Source: AC-69 sp035701505 (GTDB lineage Bacteria; Actinomycetota; UBA4738; HRBIN12). Taken from it: a stretch of 64,000 nt of DNA. Position 1 is the stretch's first letter. Every line of letters begins with the position of its first letter. Of the stretch, positions 50,046-60,086 are shown one piece after another. The DNA lies in contig DASSSA010000133.1 of NCBI GenBank assembly GCA_035701505.1, positions 25,854 through 89,853 on the forward strand, written 5' to 3'. The notes below the pieces were generated by a model that was not told where the DNA came from, ran no database searches, and saw nothing but the letters and a program-made list of their open reading frames with translations. Made by a program: the position numbers and the translations under genes.

Positions 50046-52274
50046 CTACTCCTCCATCACCACCCGCACGTCGCCCTCCCGAGACAGGAGCGAGAACGAG
50101 GTGATCTCAGCCTCGCGCCGGAACACGAGCGAGAGACGGCTCCCCCCCACGAGCAGGTTGCGGACCTCGACGGTGTTGAGCCACGTCGGCAGGTGCGGCT
50201 TGTTCACGGTGAGCAGATTCTCGTGAGCTCTCGCGGAGATCCCCAGGATGGCCTGGAGCATGAGGAACGGTGAGCCCGCCGCCCACGCCTGGGGCGAGCA
50301 TGCGACCGGGTAGCTCACGGGTCGGTTTGGCGTTCGTCGAGTGAACCCGCAGAACAGCTCGGGTAGCCGGAGGTAGTCTGCGTGCACCGCCGCGTCGAAC
50401 AACGCGGTGGCCACTCGGTTGGTCGAGCGGATGAACCCGTACCGCTTGAGGCCTGCCGCGACGAGCGCATTGTCGTGCGGCCACACCGAGCCGTTGTGAT
50501 AGCTCATCGGGTTGTAGGCGGCGGCGGCCTTGCTCAGGGTGCGGATGCCCCACCCGGAGAACATGTCCGGCGCGAGCAGTCGTTTGGCCAACGCCGGGGC
50601 CTTCTCCCCGTCCACGATGCCGCAGTACAGGCCGTGCCCCGGGTTCGACATCACCGTGCGCACCTGCCGCTTGTCGCCGTCCAGGGCCGCAGCGAAGTAC
50701 TTCTCGTCGTCCATCCAGAAGGTCTCGTTGTACCGGCGCTTCAGCTCGTGGGCCTCGCCCATGAGGAACTCCGCCCGGCGGTCGTCGCCCATGGCTCGGT
50801 ACACGTCGGCCATGCGCTCCTTGGCCAGGTACACATAGGCCTGTACCTCCGACAGCGCGATGGGCGGCTCGGCGAGGTGCCCGTCGGCATGGACGATCGA
50901 GTCGTGGGAGTCCTTCCATCCCTGGTTCCGCATCCCCCCGGGTGAATGGGACAGGTACTCCACGAAACCGTCGCCGTCCATGTCGCCGTACTCGTCGATC
51001 CACCGCAACGCGGCGTCGGCGGCAGGCAAGAGCTTCTGGGCGAAGTCCAGGTCGCCGGTCCACCGGAAGTGCTGCGCGTACAGGATCAGGAACCACGGGG
51101 TGACATCCACGGAGCCGAAATAGGGGGTATGAGGCACGAAGCCCGCCTTGGCCAGCTCTCCCTGGCGGATCTCATGCAGGATCTTGCCGGGCTGCTCGTC
51201 CCGCCAGTCATCGACCACGGTGCCCTGGCGGGCGGCCAGGAGCTCGAGGGCCTGCCGGGCCGGCTCGGGGTTCACCGAGAGGAGTTGGTGCGAGGAGATC
51301 AGCGCATCGCGTCCGAAGATCGTCACGTACCAGGGAATCCCCGCGGCCAGGATGCCGCCGCCATCGGTCTCGGTGTACAGCGCCCGAAGGTCCCGCAGGC
51401 TCCGGTTCAGGAGCTGGTTGAACAACTCGTTGTCGGTGAGGATCTGCGTGGAGTCCCGCTCCCACTCCTCGTAGGATCGGCGGAGCTCGTGGACGGCCAC
51501 GTCGAATTCGCGCTCCCCGGAGTGTTCCTGGTCCACGAGCGGCTCGATGGTGAGTCCGATCAGCTTGGTCTGGTACGGGCCGAGGCGCATCCGGAACGTC
51601 GCCCGCACAGTCAGACCTGTGACCTCCAGGGTGTCCGGCTCCTGGCCGAACCCGACGACGGTCGTCCGGTGAGCCCCGTCAAGGCCGGTGGAGGTGAACC
51701 GGACCTGGTTGCCCTCCGCGATGGGCCGATCGGGAGGGATGTTCTTTTCCCGGGCCATGCCCCTGACCTCGAAGATGTCGGCGAAATCGGCCGCCAGGGA
51801 GAACCCGAGCTCAAGGGCGATCGGATGTGCGTTGTAGTTCTTGATCCGGACCCGTTCGAAGAGCTTGCCGTTGATGGCCCGGATCCGCCGGATGTTCAGG
51901 GTCTGCTGGTCCACGGCGACGACGTCTCCGTCGTACAGGTCCGGGTTCGTGAGGTCCACGTACGACATGTAGCCGCGCTCGGACGAGGAGGACAGCAGCA
52001 CGGGGTTCCGTCCCGAGACCTCCATCCGGAAGTGAGATAGGAACCGGGTGTCCTTGTGGTACAGGCCCAGTCCGTAGTCCCCCGCGTGATCCAGGTTCCC
52101 CTCGAGGTCCGAGTACAGGAAGGTCTCACCTTCCTTGATCGCGAGGGTCTTACTGGCGAGGTCGGTGATGAGAACGGGGACGGCGATGGTCTCCCGCCGT
52201 TCCTCGGCGAGCTGGGCGTCCGCCTCGCGCTCCGGCTCCGCGTTCATCTGTGGGTCGGTGGATGGGCCGTTCAC
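50046..52274 (-). CDS. Glycogen-debranching-type (amylo-alpha-1,6-glucosidase) enzyme
   Basis: 742 aa from a GTG. The N-terminal ~280 residues are the bacterial GDE_N_bis-type beta domain: GLGLYHKDTRFLSHF, YMSYVDLTNP. The C-terminal (alpha/alpha)6 barrel has GIPWYVTIFGRDALISS, DGDGFVEYLSHSPGGMRNQGWKDS and NGSVWPHDNALVAAGLKRY. The acidic residues in the barrel (GRD, WKDS) fit an inverting glucosidase. It may trim alpha-glucans or trehalose-like sugars in the cytosol. Promoter TTGAGA-N18-TAGACT lies upstream. Confidence 0.85.
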   Translation of the reverse strand: MNGPSTDPQMNAEPEREADAQLAEERRETIAVPVLITDLASKTLAIKEGETFLYSDLEGNLDHAGDYGLGLYHKDTRFLSHFRMEVSGRNPVLLSSSSERGYMSYVDLTNPDLYDGDVVAVDQQTLNIRRIRAINGKLFERVRIKNYNAHPIALELGFSLAADFADIFEVRGMAREKNIPPDRPIAEGNQVRFTSTGLDGAHRTTVVGFGQEPDTLEVTGLTVRATFRMRLGPYQTKLIGLTIEPLVDQEHSGEREFDVAVHELRRSYEEWERDSTQILTDNELFNQLLNRSLRDLRALYTETDGGGILAAGIPWYVTIFGRDALISSHQLLSVNPEPARQALELLAARQGTVVDDWRDEQPGKILHEIRQGELAKAGFVPHTPYFGSVDVTPWFLILYAQHFRWTGDLDFAQKLLPAADAALRWIDEYGDMDGDGFVEYLSHSPGGMRNQGWKDSHDSIVHADGHLAEPPIALSEVQAYVYLAKERMADVYRAMGDDRRAEFLMGEAHELKRRYNETFWMDDEKYFAAALDGDKRQVRTVMSNPGHGLYCGIVDGEKAPALAKRLLAPDMFSGWGIRTLSKAAAAYNPMSYHNGSVWPHDNALVAAGLKRYGFIRSTNRVATALFDAAVHADYLRLPELFCGFTRRTPNRPVSYPVACSPQAWAAGSPFLMLQAILGISARAHENLLTVNKPHLPTWLNTVEVRNLLVGGSRLSLVFRREAEITSFSLLSREGDVRVVMEE

Positions 52275-52295
52275 CGTGGATACGGGCCCCGTCGG

Positions 52296-52325
52296 AGTCT
52301 AGGTTGGCGCATCTTCCCGTCTCAA
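52296..52325 (-). promoter_or_regulatory. Promoter of the debranching-enzyme gene
   Basis: On the minus strand TTGAGA (52325-52320) and TAGACT (52301-52296) are separated by 18 bases, a fair match to sigma70-type consensus. The predicted start is about 15 bases before the GTG. Confidence 0.6.
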
Positions 52326-52338
52326 TGACATGGGTCAC

Positions 52339-53235
52339 CTATCCCATCGGTCGATCGGGACCCGGGCTGAGGGACGACGACGCTTCCCGCACCTCCACAC
52401 CGGTTGCGTGGATCGGCACCCGGAGGATCCGCCACCCGGCCCCGATGTCGGGGACCGATCGCCCCTCCCGCTCGAAAGCGAGCAGGGACGGGCCGGCGCC
52501 CGAGACACAGAGCGGGAAGCCCTCCTCCCACAGCCGTCGGAAGATCGGCTCGACCGAAGGAAGGAGCCCAAGGCGAACCTGTTGGTGTAGCCGGTCCTGG
52601 AGGGCATCTCGCAGAAGGTCGGGATGCCAAGCGATGGCCGCGACGGTCAGCGCGGCCCGCCCAGCGTTGAAGGACGCGTCACTCAGGGCGACCTGGCGTG
52701 GGAGCGCATCGCGAGCAACCGTCGTCGCCAGCCGATCGTGTTCGGGGATCAGGACCGCCGGCCGGAGGTCTGGGGACGGTTCCACCCGGACCGCCCCATC
52801 GTCGAACGCGATGGTCAGGCCCCCGTGGACGGCCGCAGCCGCGTTGTCCGGGTGGCCTTCCAGGCGCGATGCGATGGCAAGCGTGCGGTCGGGCTCCGGG
52901 TCCCGTCCAAGCAGCGCGGTCGCGAGCTCGATCCCGGCCACGGAGGCCGCAGCAGAGGACCCCAGGCCTCGCTCCACCGGGATCCGGTTGACCGACGAGA
53001 GGGCGAACGTCGGGAGGTCCACCCCGAGAGTGCCGGCCGCCTCCCGCATAGCTCGAGAGACGGCGTCGCTCCCGTCGGTTGGAAGCTCCGTGGCCCCCTC
53101 GCCCTCCCACCTGATGCCAGGCCTGGCGTCGGTGTCGATGGTCACCTCGTTGCAGAGATCCAGGGCCAGCGCGAGCGAGTCGAAGCCTCCACCCAGGTTG
53201 GCCGAGGTGGCCGGGACTGTGGCGACCAGCCTCAT
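52339..53235 (-). CDS. thrB: Homoserine kinase
   Basis: 298 aa. GHMP-family kinase that phosphorylates homoserine. The phosphate loop VERGLGSSAAASVAGIELA near 90 is intact, MRLVATVPATSANLGGGFDS opens the protein, and GAGPSLLAF is the third motif. It follows thrC by three bases at the end of the threonine cluster. Confidence 0.95.
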   Translation of the reverse strand: MRLVATVPATSANLGGGFDSLALALDLCNEVTIDTDARPGIRWEGEGATELPTDGSDAVSRAMREAAGTLGVDLPTFALSSVNRIPVERGLGSSAAASVAGIELATALLGRDPEPDRTLAIASRLEGHPDNAAAAVHGGLTIAFDDGAVRVEPSPDLRPAVLIPEHDRLATTVARDALPRQVALSDASFNAGRAALTVAAIAWHPDLLRDALQDRLHQQVRLGLLPSVEPIFRRLWEEGFPLCVSGAGPSLLAFEREGRSVPDIGAGWRILRVPIHATGVEVREASSSLSPGPDRPMG

Positions 53236-53238
53236 CCG

Positions 53239-54290
<1,052 letters not shown>

Positions 54291-54294
<4 letters not shown>

Positions 54295-55580
54295 TCCTCG
54301 GCCTCGACGCGAAGGATGCTCCGAACCTCTTCCACTGCGCGGACGCCGCCGAGCTCGGTCACGGCCTGCTGGAACGGGCCCTCCCGGGCCCGGTGCGTGA
54401 TGAACACGAGCTGGGCGTCGGCACCCGTGCCCTCCTGCCACACGCTCTTGATGGAGACCTCGTTTCGGCCGAACACGCTGGCGATCTCGGCCAGCACCCC
54501 GGGGCGATCCTCCACCCGGAGCAGGATGTAGTACTGGCCCTCCATCTCCGACATGGGCCGAACGGTGCGTTCCAGGAAGCACGTGCACCCCACGCCGCGG
54601 GTCCCGGCGAGCAGGTTCCGGGCCACGCTCACCAGGTCGCCCACCACAGCGGTGGCGGTGGGCTCGCCCCCCGCTCCGCGGCCGTAGAACATGAGCTCCC
54701 CCACGTTCGGGCCCTCCACGAACACCCCGTTGAATGCCTCGCGAACGGCGGCGAGCGGATGGTCGGACGGGATCATCGCGGGGTGGACCCGTGCGGCGAT
54801 CCGTTCTTCGTGCAGCTCGGCGATGGCCAGCAGCTTCACCACGTACCCCAGGCGCCGGGCGAACTCGATGTCTTCGGTCGTGACCGTTCCGATCCCCTCC
54901 CGGTAGACGTCCCCAGCCACGACCCGCGCGTTGAACGCGATCGAGGCCAGGATGGCGCACTTGGCCGCGGCGTCGTGCCCGTCAACGTCGGATGTGGGAT
55001 CGGCCTCCGCATAGCCAAGTCGTTGGGCCTCCCCGAGCGCCTCCGCGAACGACTTCCCGTCCTCCGACATTCGGGTCAGGACGTAGTTGGTCGTGCCGTT
55101 GACGATGCCGATGATCCGAGTGAGGCGCTCGCCGGTCAACGACTCCTTCAGCGGCCGGACCAACGGGATTCCCCCGGCCACCGCGGCCTCGAAGTACAGG
55201 TCGAGGCCCTTGGCGTCGGAGGCATCGAAGAGCTCGCGCCCCCGCGTGGACAGCAGCTCCTTGTTCGCCGTCACGACCGGCTTGTCGCGGTCGAACGCCG
55301 CCAGGATCAGCGAACCGGCAGGCTCGGACCCACCCATCAGCTCGCAGACGATGTCGACGTCCGGGTCGTCGATCACCTCCATAGGGGCCGCGGTGAACAC
55401 AGACGCGTGCAGGGGCGCCTCGCGGCGCTTCGACGGGTCGCGCACCGCGACCTTCGAGACTTCCAGGCGGCATCCCGCCCGGCGCGCGATGTCCTCTCGG
55501 TGGTCATGGAGCAGCCGGGCAACCGCGGTCCCCACGGTGCCACAGCCGAGCAGCCCGACCCGCAGCGTACGATCGCTCAT
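54291..55580 (-). CDS. hom: Homoserine dehydrogenase with ACT domain
   Basis: 429 aa from the ATG at 55580; a further upstream frame to 55634 adds 18 residues without motifs. The Rossmann motif is VGLLGCGTVGTAVARLL. VTANKELLS and GGIPLVRPLKESLTG, then GIVNGTTNYVLTRM, are catalytic-domain signatures. A C-terminal ACT domain (YILLRVEDRPGVLAEIA) suggests threonine feedback. The start overlaps the lysA stop (ATGA). Confidence 0.96.
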
Positions 55581-57448
55581 CCCGCCGGCTCTCTTCCCTG
55601 ATGCTCCCCCGCAGTCGATCGCGGTCCCAGCCACACCGCCATCAGTATCTCGTCCTCATAACCGTAGGACTTCTTGGCGTGGCGAATGAGCCTTCCCTCT
55701 TCAACGAAGCCAAACCGGCGGTACAGCGCGATGGCCGCCTGGTTGTGCGGGTACACGCTCAGGTCGACCCGCTGCACCCCAGCGTCCCTGGCCCACCGCA
55801 TGGCTCCGTCCATGAGGGCGGTGCCGACCCCCCGACCCCGCCAGGCCGAGGTCACGAACATGCCGATCGATGCGCTGTGCCGAGTGGCCGGGTGCGCGTC
55901 ACGTTGAATCGAGATGGAGCCGATGATGACATCACCGGCCACGGCTACGAGGATGGCGCCGTCTCCCGTGACCGGGCGGCGGAACCGCTTCCGATAGTTC
56001 CGGGCGGTCAGCGAGACCTCCTCGGTCTGGATGAACCGCCGTTCCGCCGCAACGCTTCGGAACGCCTCCAGGAACGATCGGGCGTCCCCCCGGCGGGCCG
56101 GGCGGACCTCGACGCCCTCGGCGGGCGGGGGCGCGCTCCGAAAGATCGGGGCGCTCGCCTCCAAGCGATCGAGGTCGGCGTCATCCTCGCGACGGAGCCA
56201 CACGCGGCTCTTGCCATCGCGCACGGCGACGACCGCAGGCCGGCCTACCCGGTTGTAGTTGCCGGCCATCGAGTACGTGTAGGCGCCGGTGCCGGCGAAC
56301 GCCACCAGGTCGCCCGGCCGAACGTCCTGTGAGAGCTTCACCTCCCTGGCCAGCATGTCCCCCGACTCGCAGTGCCTGCCCACGACGTCGATCTCCACCG
56401 GTCCCGCGTCCCCCGGTGGCCCGGCTATCGCGACCGTGTATCGCGCCCCGTAGAGCATGGGACGGATGTTGTCGGCCATCCCTCCGTCCACCCCAACCAG
56501 TTTTTGGCCTTCCGGGGTCTCCTTCACCGTCCCCACGCGATACAGCGTGACCATCGCGCTCCCGACCACCGATCGTCCCGGCTCCACCAGCGTGTGCGGG
56601 ATCCGCAGGCCCCGCCGTGCCGCGCCATCGCGGACCCGCGCCAGAAGGGCGGGCGCCAGCCGGTCGAGCTCCAGGGCACGCTCGTCCGTGTACGAAACGC
56701 CGAACCCCCCGCCCACGTCCACCACGTCGGCCTCGAACCCCGTGTCTCGCTTCAGCCGCTCGAGCAAGTCGAGCACGACGTCGACCGCGGCGAGGTAGGG
56801 CTCGGGCTCGAGGACCTGGGAACCGATGTGCGCGTGGATCCCCGCAGGATCAACGTTCGGGAGCTCCATGGCCCGGCTGACTGCACCGCCGACCGAAGGG
56901 AGCGGCATGCCGAACTTCGTGCCGACCTCGCCGGTGCGGATGGCCGCGTGGGCGCCGGCCCCCACGCCGGGGATCACCCGGAGGAGCACGCGCTGGACGA
57001 CGCCGGCCGCCCGGGCGATCGGATCGAGCCGCTCGAGCTCCGCCGGATTGTCCACGTTCACCAGCCACACGCCTTTCGACACCGCCAGGCGCAGCTCGTC
57101 GTCGGACTTGTTGTTGCCGTGGAAGGCGATGCGCTCGCCGGGGATCCCCGCGGACAGGCAGGCGTGGAGCTCACCGCCCGTGGCGACCAGCAGGTTCAAT
57201 CCCTCCTCGGCCACCAGCTGGATCATGGCCCGCGACGTGAACGCCTTCACCGCGTACAGCGTATGGGGGAAGAGCCTGGCGAACGTTCGGCACCGATTGC
57301 GGATGTGCTCCTCGTCGGCGATGAGCAGCGGGGTCCCGTACCGAGCGGCGAGATCCTCCGCGAGCACGCCGCCGATCGACAGGCCCAACGGGCCGAAGCG
57401 GGCGTTCGCCGGCCAGGGGCCGCCGGCCGCGGCCTCGCGCTCAGGCAT
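55577..57448 (-). CDS. lysA: Diaminopimelate decarboxylase fused to a GNAT acetyltransferase
   Basis: 623 aa against ~440 for normal LysA, from an ATG at 57448 with GGAGCGG before it. Residues ~1-440 are a complete class III PLP decarboxylase: K68 in LYAVKAFTSRA, FHGNNKSDDEL, GIHAHIGSQ, VEPGRSVVGS and HCESGDML. After a short linker, residues ~460-615 are a GNAT domain with VRPARRGDARSFLEAF, ITSAWRGRGVGTALMDG (written VTSAWRGRGVG) and HNQAAIALYRRFGFVEEG. No stop or frameshift separates them. The decarboxylase makes lysine from meso-DAP. The acetyltransferase substrate is unknown. The gene overlaps the argS stop by eight bases. Confidence 0.92.
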   Translation of the reverse strand: MPEREAAAGGPWPANARFGPLGLSIGGVLAEDLAARYGTPLLIADEEHIRNRCRTFARLFPHTLYAVKAFTSRAMIQLVAEEGLNLLVATGGELHACLSAGIPGERIAFHGNNKSDDELRLAVSKGVWLVNVDNPAELERLDPIARAAGVVQRVLLRVIPGVGAGAHAAIRTGEVGTKFGMPLPSVGGAVSRAMELPNVDPAGIHAHIGSQVLEPEPYLAAVDVVLDLLERLKRDTGFEADVVDVGGGFGVSYTDERALELDRLAPALLARVRDGAARRGLRIPHTLVEPGRSVVGSAMVTLYRVGTVKETPEGQKLVGVDGGMADNIRPMLYGARYTVAIAGPPGDAGPVEIDVVGRHCESGDMLAREVKLSQDVRPGDLVAFAGTGAYTYSMAGNYNRVGRPAVVAVRDGKSRVWLRREDDADLDRLEASAPIFRSAPPPAEGVEVRPARRGDARSFLEAFRSVAAERRFIQTEEVSLTARNYRKRFRRPVTGDGAILVAVAGDVIIGSISIQRDAHPATRHSASIGMFVTSAWRGRGVGTALMDGAMRWARDAGVQRVDLSVYPHNQAAIALYRRFGFVEEGRLIRHAKKSYGYEDEILMAVWLGPRSTAGEHQGREPAG

Positions 57449-59114
57449 CGATCCGCTCCATCGACTCGGGGGCCGACACGCCGAGGAGCGAGAGCACATT
57501 CGCGATGGCCTGTTTGGCCCCCATCGACAGCCACAGGCGGGCCTGGGTCATGGGCTGGTCGTCGGTGATGACCCGGCACTCGGTGTAGAAGCGATGGAAC
57601 CCCGCGGCGAGCTGCTGAGCGTAATGTGCCAGTCGGTGCGGGCCGCGGAGCTCCGCTGCGCGCAGGACCAGGTCCGGGAACTCGGCGATCGTCCGCAGCA
57701 GGTCGAGCTCGGCATCGGTCGACAAGAGGGACAGATCGGCCTCCTCGATCGGCTTCATGCTCACGCCCCGCTCCTCCGCGTTCCTTAGGATGCTGGCGAT
57801 CCGGGCGTGGCCGTATTGGACGTAGTACACGGGGTTGTCCATGCTCCGCCGCTTCACGTCCTCGATGTCGAAGTTCATCGGCGAGTCGTTCGAGTGCATG
57901 AGGAGGGTGAACCGCGCGGCGTCGGTGCCCACCTCGTCGATGAGCTCGTCCAGCGTGATGAAGGTGCCCGCCCGCTTGCTCATCTTCACCGGCTGGCCAC
58001 CCCGCAGGAACGACACGAACTGGTAGATGACCATCTCGAGCGCGGACCGATCGAACCCCATGGCCCGGGCGGCCCCCTTCACCCGGACGACGTCACCGTG
58101 GTGGTCGGCCCCCCACACATAGATCATCCGGTCGAACTCCCGGGCGAACTTGTCGACGAGATAGGCGCAGTCCGCGGCGAAATACGTGTGCGTCCCGTTC
58201 CTTCGGATAAGCGGGCGGTCCTTGTCGTCGCCGAACGCGGTGGAGCGGAACCACACGGCGCCGTCGGACTCATACACGTATTCCGCCTCGCGCAGCCGTC
58301 GAACGGCCGCGTCGATCTCCCCCGACTCCGCGAGCTGTCGCTCGGAGATGTAGGAGTCGAACCGGACCCCGAATCGGTCCAGGGTGGCCCGGATGCCTTC
58401 GAGGACCCGCCGCGCCCCCTCGTCGCGGAGGTTGGCCATCCGCTCCATGGGCGGAGCGTCAGCGAATGCGTCGCCGTGCTCCTGCAGGATGTCCCCGGCC
58501 AGATCGACGATGTAGTCGCCGTGATAACCGTCCTCCGGCACCTCCGCCGGGTTCCCCAGGAGCTGCAAGTAACGAGCCTCCACCGAGGCGCCGAACCGGT
58601 CCATCTGGCCACCGGTGTCGTTGAAGTAGTACTCGCGCTCGACCCGCCACCCGGCCGCCGCGAGCAGGCGGGCGAGCGCGTCGCCGAGCGCCGCGTTGCG
58701 CGCGTGCCCCACGTGCAACGGGCCGGTCGGGTTCGCCGACAAGAACTCGACCTGCGCGGATCGGCCGTTCGGCTCGGCGCGGCCGTATCGGGGTCCCCGG
58801 GCCACGGCGTCGCGGAGCACGTCGCGGAGCCACGTCGCTCGCACGAAGAAGTTGACGAAACCCTGTCCCGCCACCTCGACCCGCTCGATCAGCTCGTCCT
58901 GGGGCAGGTGCGATCGGATGGCCTCGGCCACCTCGCGGGCACTCGTACCGACCCGTCGGGCCAACGCCAGCGCCACGTTCGTCGAGAAGTCGCCGAACTC
59001 CTTCTGCCTCGACGCGGCGACCTCGATCTCCGGGAGGTCGCCGGAGAGCCCCAGCTCACCCCGGGCCCCCTCCAGGGCCTGGCGGACGATGCGCGCGAGC
59101 CGGTCCTCGATCAT
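57441..59114 (-). CDS. argS: Arginyl-tRNA synthetase
   Basis: 557 aa. The class I signature HVGH is in ANPTGPLHVGHARNAALGD, and the KMSKS motif is KMSKRAGTFITLDEL. The N-terminal Add-1 domain and the C-terminal anticodon-binding domain (LAHYAQQLAAGFHRFY) are present. argS before lysA is the usual actinobacterial order. A tRNA-Arg gene lies 500 bases away, which is probably chance. Confidence 0.97.
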   Translation of the reverse strand: MIEDRLARIVRQALEGARGELGLSGDLPEIEVAASRQKEFGDFSTNVALALARRVGTSAREVAEAIRSHLPQDELIERVEVAGQGFVNFFVRATWLRDVLRDAVARGPRYGRAEPNGRSAQVEFLSANPTGPLHVGHARNAALGDALARLLAAAGWRVEREYYFNDTGGQMDRFGASVEARYLQLLGNPAEVPEDGYHGDYIVDLAGDILQEHGDAFADAPPMERMANLRDEGARRVLEGIRATLDRFGVRFDSYISERQLAESGEIDAAVRRLREAEYVYESDGAVWFRSTAFGDDKDRPLIRRNGTHTYFAADCAYLVDKFAREFDRMIYVWGADHHGDVVRVKGAARAMGFDRSALEMVIYQFVSFLRGGQPVKMSKRAGTFITLDELIDEVGTDAARFTLLMHSNDSPMNFDIEDVKRRSMDNPVYYVQYGHARIASILRNAEERGVSMKPIEEADLSLLSTDAELDLLRTIAEFPDLVLRAAELRGPHRLAHYAQQLAAGFHRFYTECRVITDDQPMTQARLWLSMGAKQAIANVLSLLGVSAPESMERIDA

Positions 59115-59132
59115 CGGAGTGAGGCGGGTCGC

Positions 59133-59528
59133 CTAGGCCTGCGCCGTCTTGCGGGCGAGCGCTCGACGGACGATCTCGACGAGGTGCGACGGGTCGAAGG
59201 GCTTCGTCACGTATTCCTCCACGCCGAGAGCGTAGCCGCGGGTCCGGTCCTCGTCCTGTGCACGAGCGGACAGGAAGATGCACGGGACGTCCCGCATGGC
59301 GGGCATCTCTTTCAACCGTCGGAGGATCTCGAAGCCGTCGATCCGCGGCATCATGACGTCGAGGATGACCAGGTCTGGGATCTGCTCCGCAACCTGCCGG
59401 GAGACTTCCTCCCACCCGGGCGCGGTATCGACCTCGAACCCCTCCACTCGGAAGTTGATCTGGAGTAGACGGCTGATGACCGTATCGTCGTCGACGATCA
59501 GGATCCGCGGCTTGGCCTCACCCTCCAT
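59133..59528 (-). CDS. Single-domain response regulator
   Basis: 131 aa. It is one receiver domain: acidic pair IVDDD at 11-15, phosphoacceptor D57 in LVILDVMMPRIDG, Thr/Ser position in FLSARAQ and K109 in YVTKPFD. There is no output domain, so it works by protein contact or phosphotransfer. No histidine kinase is encoded nearby. The -10-like TATCCT ends six bases before the ATG, indicating a leaderless mRNA. It is 18 bases upstream of argS and may be co-transcribed. Confidence 0.95.
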   Translation of the reverse strand: MEGEAKPRILIVDDDTVISRLLQINFRVEGFEVDTAPGWEEVSRQVAEQIPDLVILDVMMPRIDGFEILRRLKEMPAMRDVPCIFLSARAQDEDRTRGYALGVEEYVTKPFDPSHLVEIVRRALARKTAQA

Positions 59529-59534
59529 GTGGGC

Positions 59535-59540
59535 AGGATA
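59535..59540 (-). promoter_or_regulatory. -10 box for a leaderless response-regulator mRNA
   Basis: TATCCT on the minus strand is followed by GCCCAC and then ATG, which would put the first base of the mRNA at the start codon. No Shine-Dalgarno sequence fits in this gap. Confidence 0.45.
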
Positions 59541-59593
59541 GCGAAGGGTTTCACCCAGACCAGCACATCGAACTCCCCGGCAGAGGGCGTTGC

Positions 59594-59599
59594 TAGACT
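59594..59599 (+). promoter_or_regulatory. Possible -10 box for tRNA-Arg
   Basis: TAGACT lies 11 bases before the first base of the tRNA, a fitting distance for a -10 and a short 5' leader. No clear -35. Confidence 0.4.
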
Positions 59600-59610
59600 C
59601 GGGACGGCAC

Positions 59611-59682
<72 letters not shown>

Positions 59683-59756
59683 CCTAACTCCATGGTTCCT
59701 CGAATGTCCGCGGGGAGGGCATGAAGGGAATGGCCGACGAGGCCTGAGCCCGACGT

Positions 59757-59791
59757 GAATGGGCCGGGCCCAGTGCGGGCCCGGCCCATTC
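59757..59791. terminator. Very strong hairpin after tRNA-Arg
   Basis: A perfect 15-bp stem (GAATGGGCCGGGCCC and its complement) with a five-base AGTGC loop follows the tRNA by 74 bases. It could end the tRNA transcript or, on the other strand, a transcript from the chrA side. No T-tract on either side. Confidence 0.7.
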
Positions 59792-60086
59792 GGTGACCAT
59801 CGCTCACGAGCACTTCGGCCTGTTGCGAGGCTTCGTCCGGTAGACCAACCGGAGCATCGTGAGATCGGTGAGCTGGGTGGATTCTGCCGGTCTCCCGGCG
59901 GACGGGCGGGGCGGTGGCCCCTGCCCGCGAGGGATGGCTCAGCAGCCAGTCACCTCGGGGGTCTCCTGCTGTTCATGCAAGTTGGACCACCTCCTTTCTC
60001 CCGTGCCGCCATGGTGCGACAGAATCAGCGGGAAGGCAACAACGAGGTTTCCACCGATGGGGAGGAGAAGCGCCGAGGAGCGGCGG
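59792..60086. other. 295-base gap with possible micro-ORFs only
   Basis: No ordinary gene is seen between the hairpin after tRNA-Arg and chrA. On the minus strand there are two short candidate reading frames, a 13-codon one with a strong ribosome site (next entry) and a 17-codon one from ATG at 59857 (MLRLVYRTKPRNRPKCS). The latter has no ribosome site. Confidence 0.6.
59939..59980 (-). CDS. Possible 13-residue peptide with a strong ribosome site
   Basis: AAAGGAGGTGG, one of the best Shine-Dalgarno sequences in the window, is nine bases before a TTG that begins HEQQETPEVTGC and stops at TGA. An overlapping ATG four bases later gives MNSRRPPR at less suitable spacing. Past the TGA the same frame stays open for 45 codons up to 59804, just before the strong hairpin. 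It may be a leader peptide, a small secreted or modified peptide, or chance. Coding status is unproven. Confidence 0.25.
   Translation of the reverse strand: MHEQQETPEVTGC

Noticed and set aside
57807..59468. 553-codon plus-strand open frame
   Set aside because: It lies opposite argS and has no recognisable domain.
59880..59941. Selenocysteine readthrough of the TGA after the 13-codon frame
   Set aside because: No convincing SECIS-type stem-loop at the right distance, and no selenocysteine genes are in the window.
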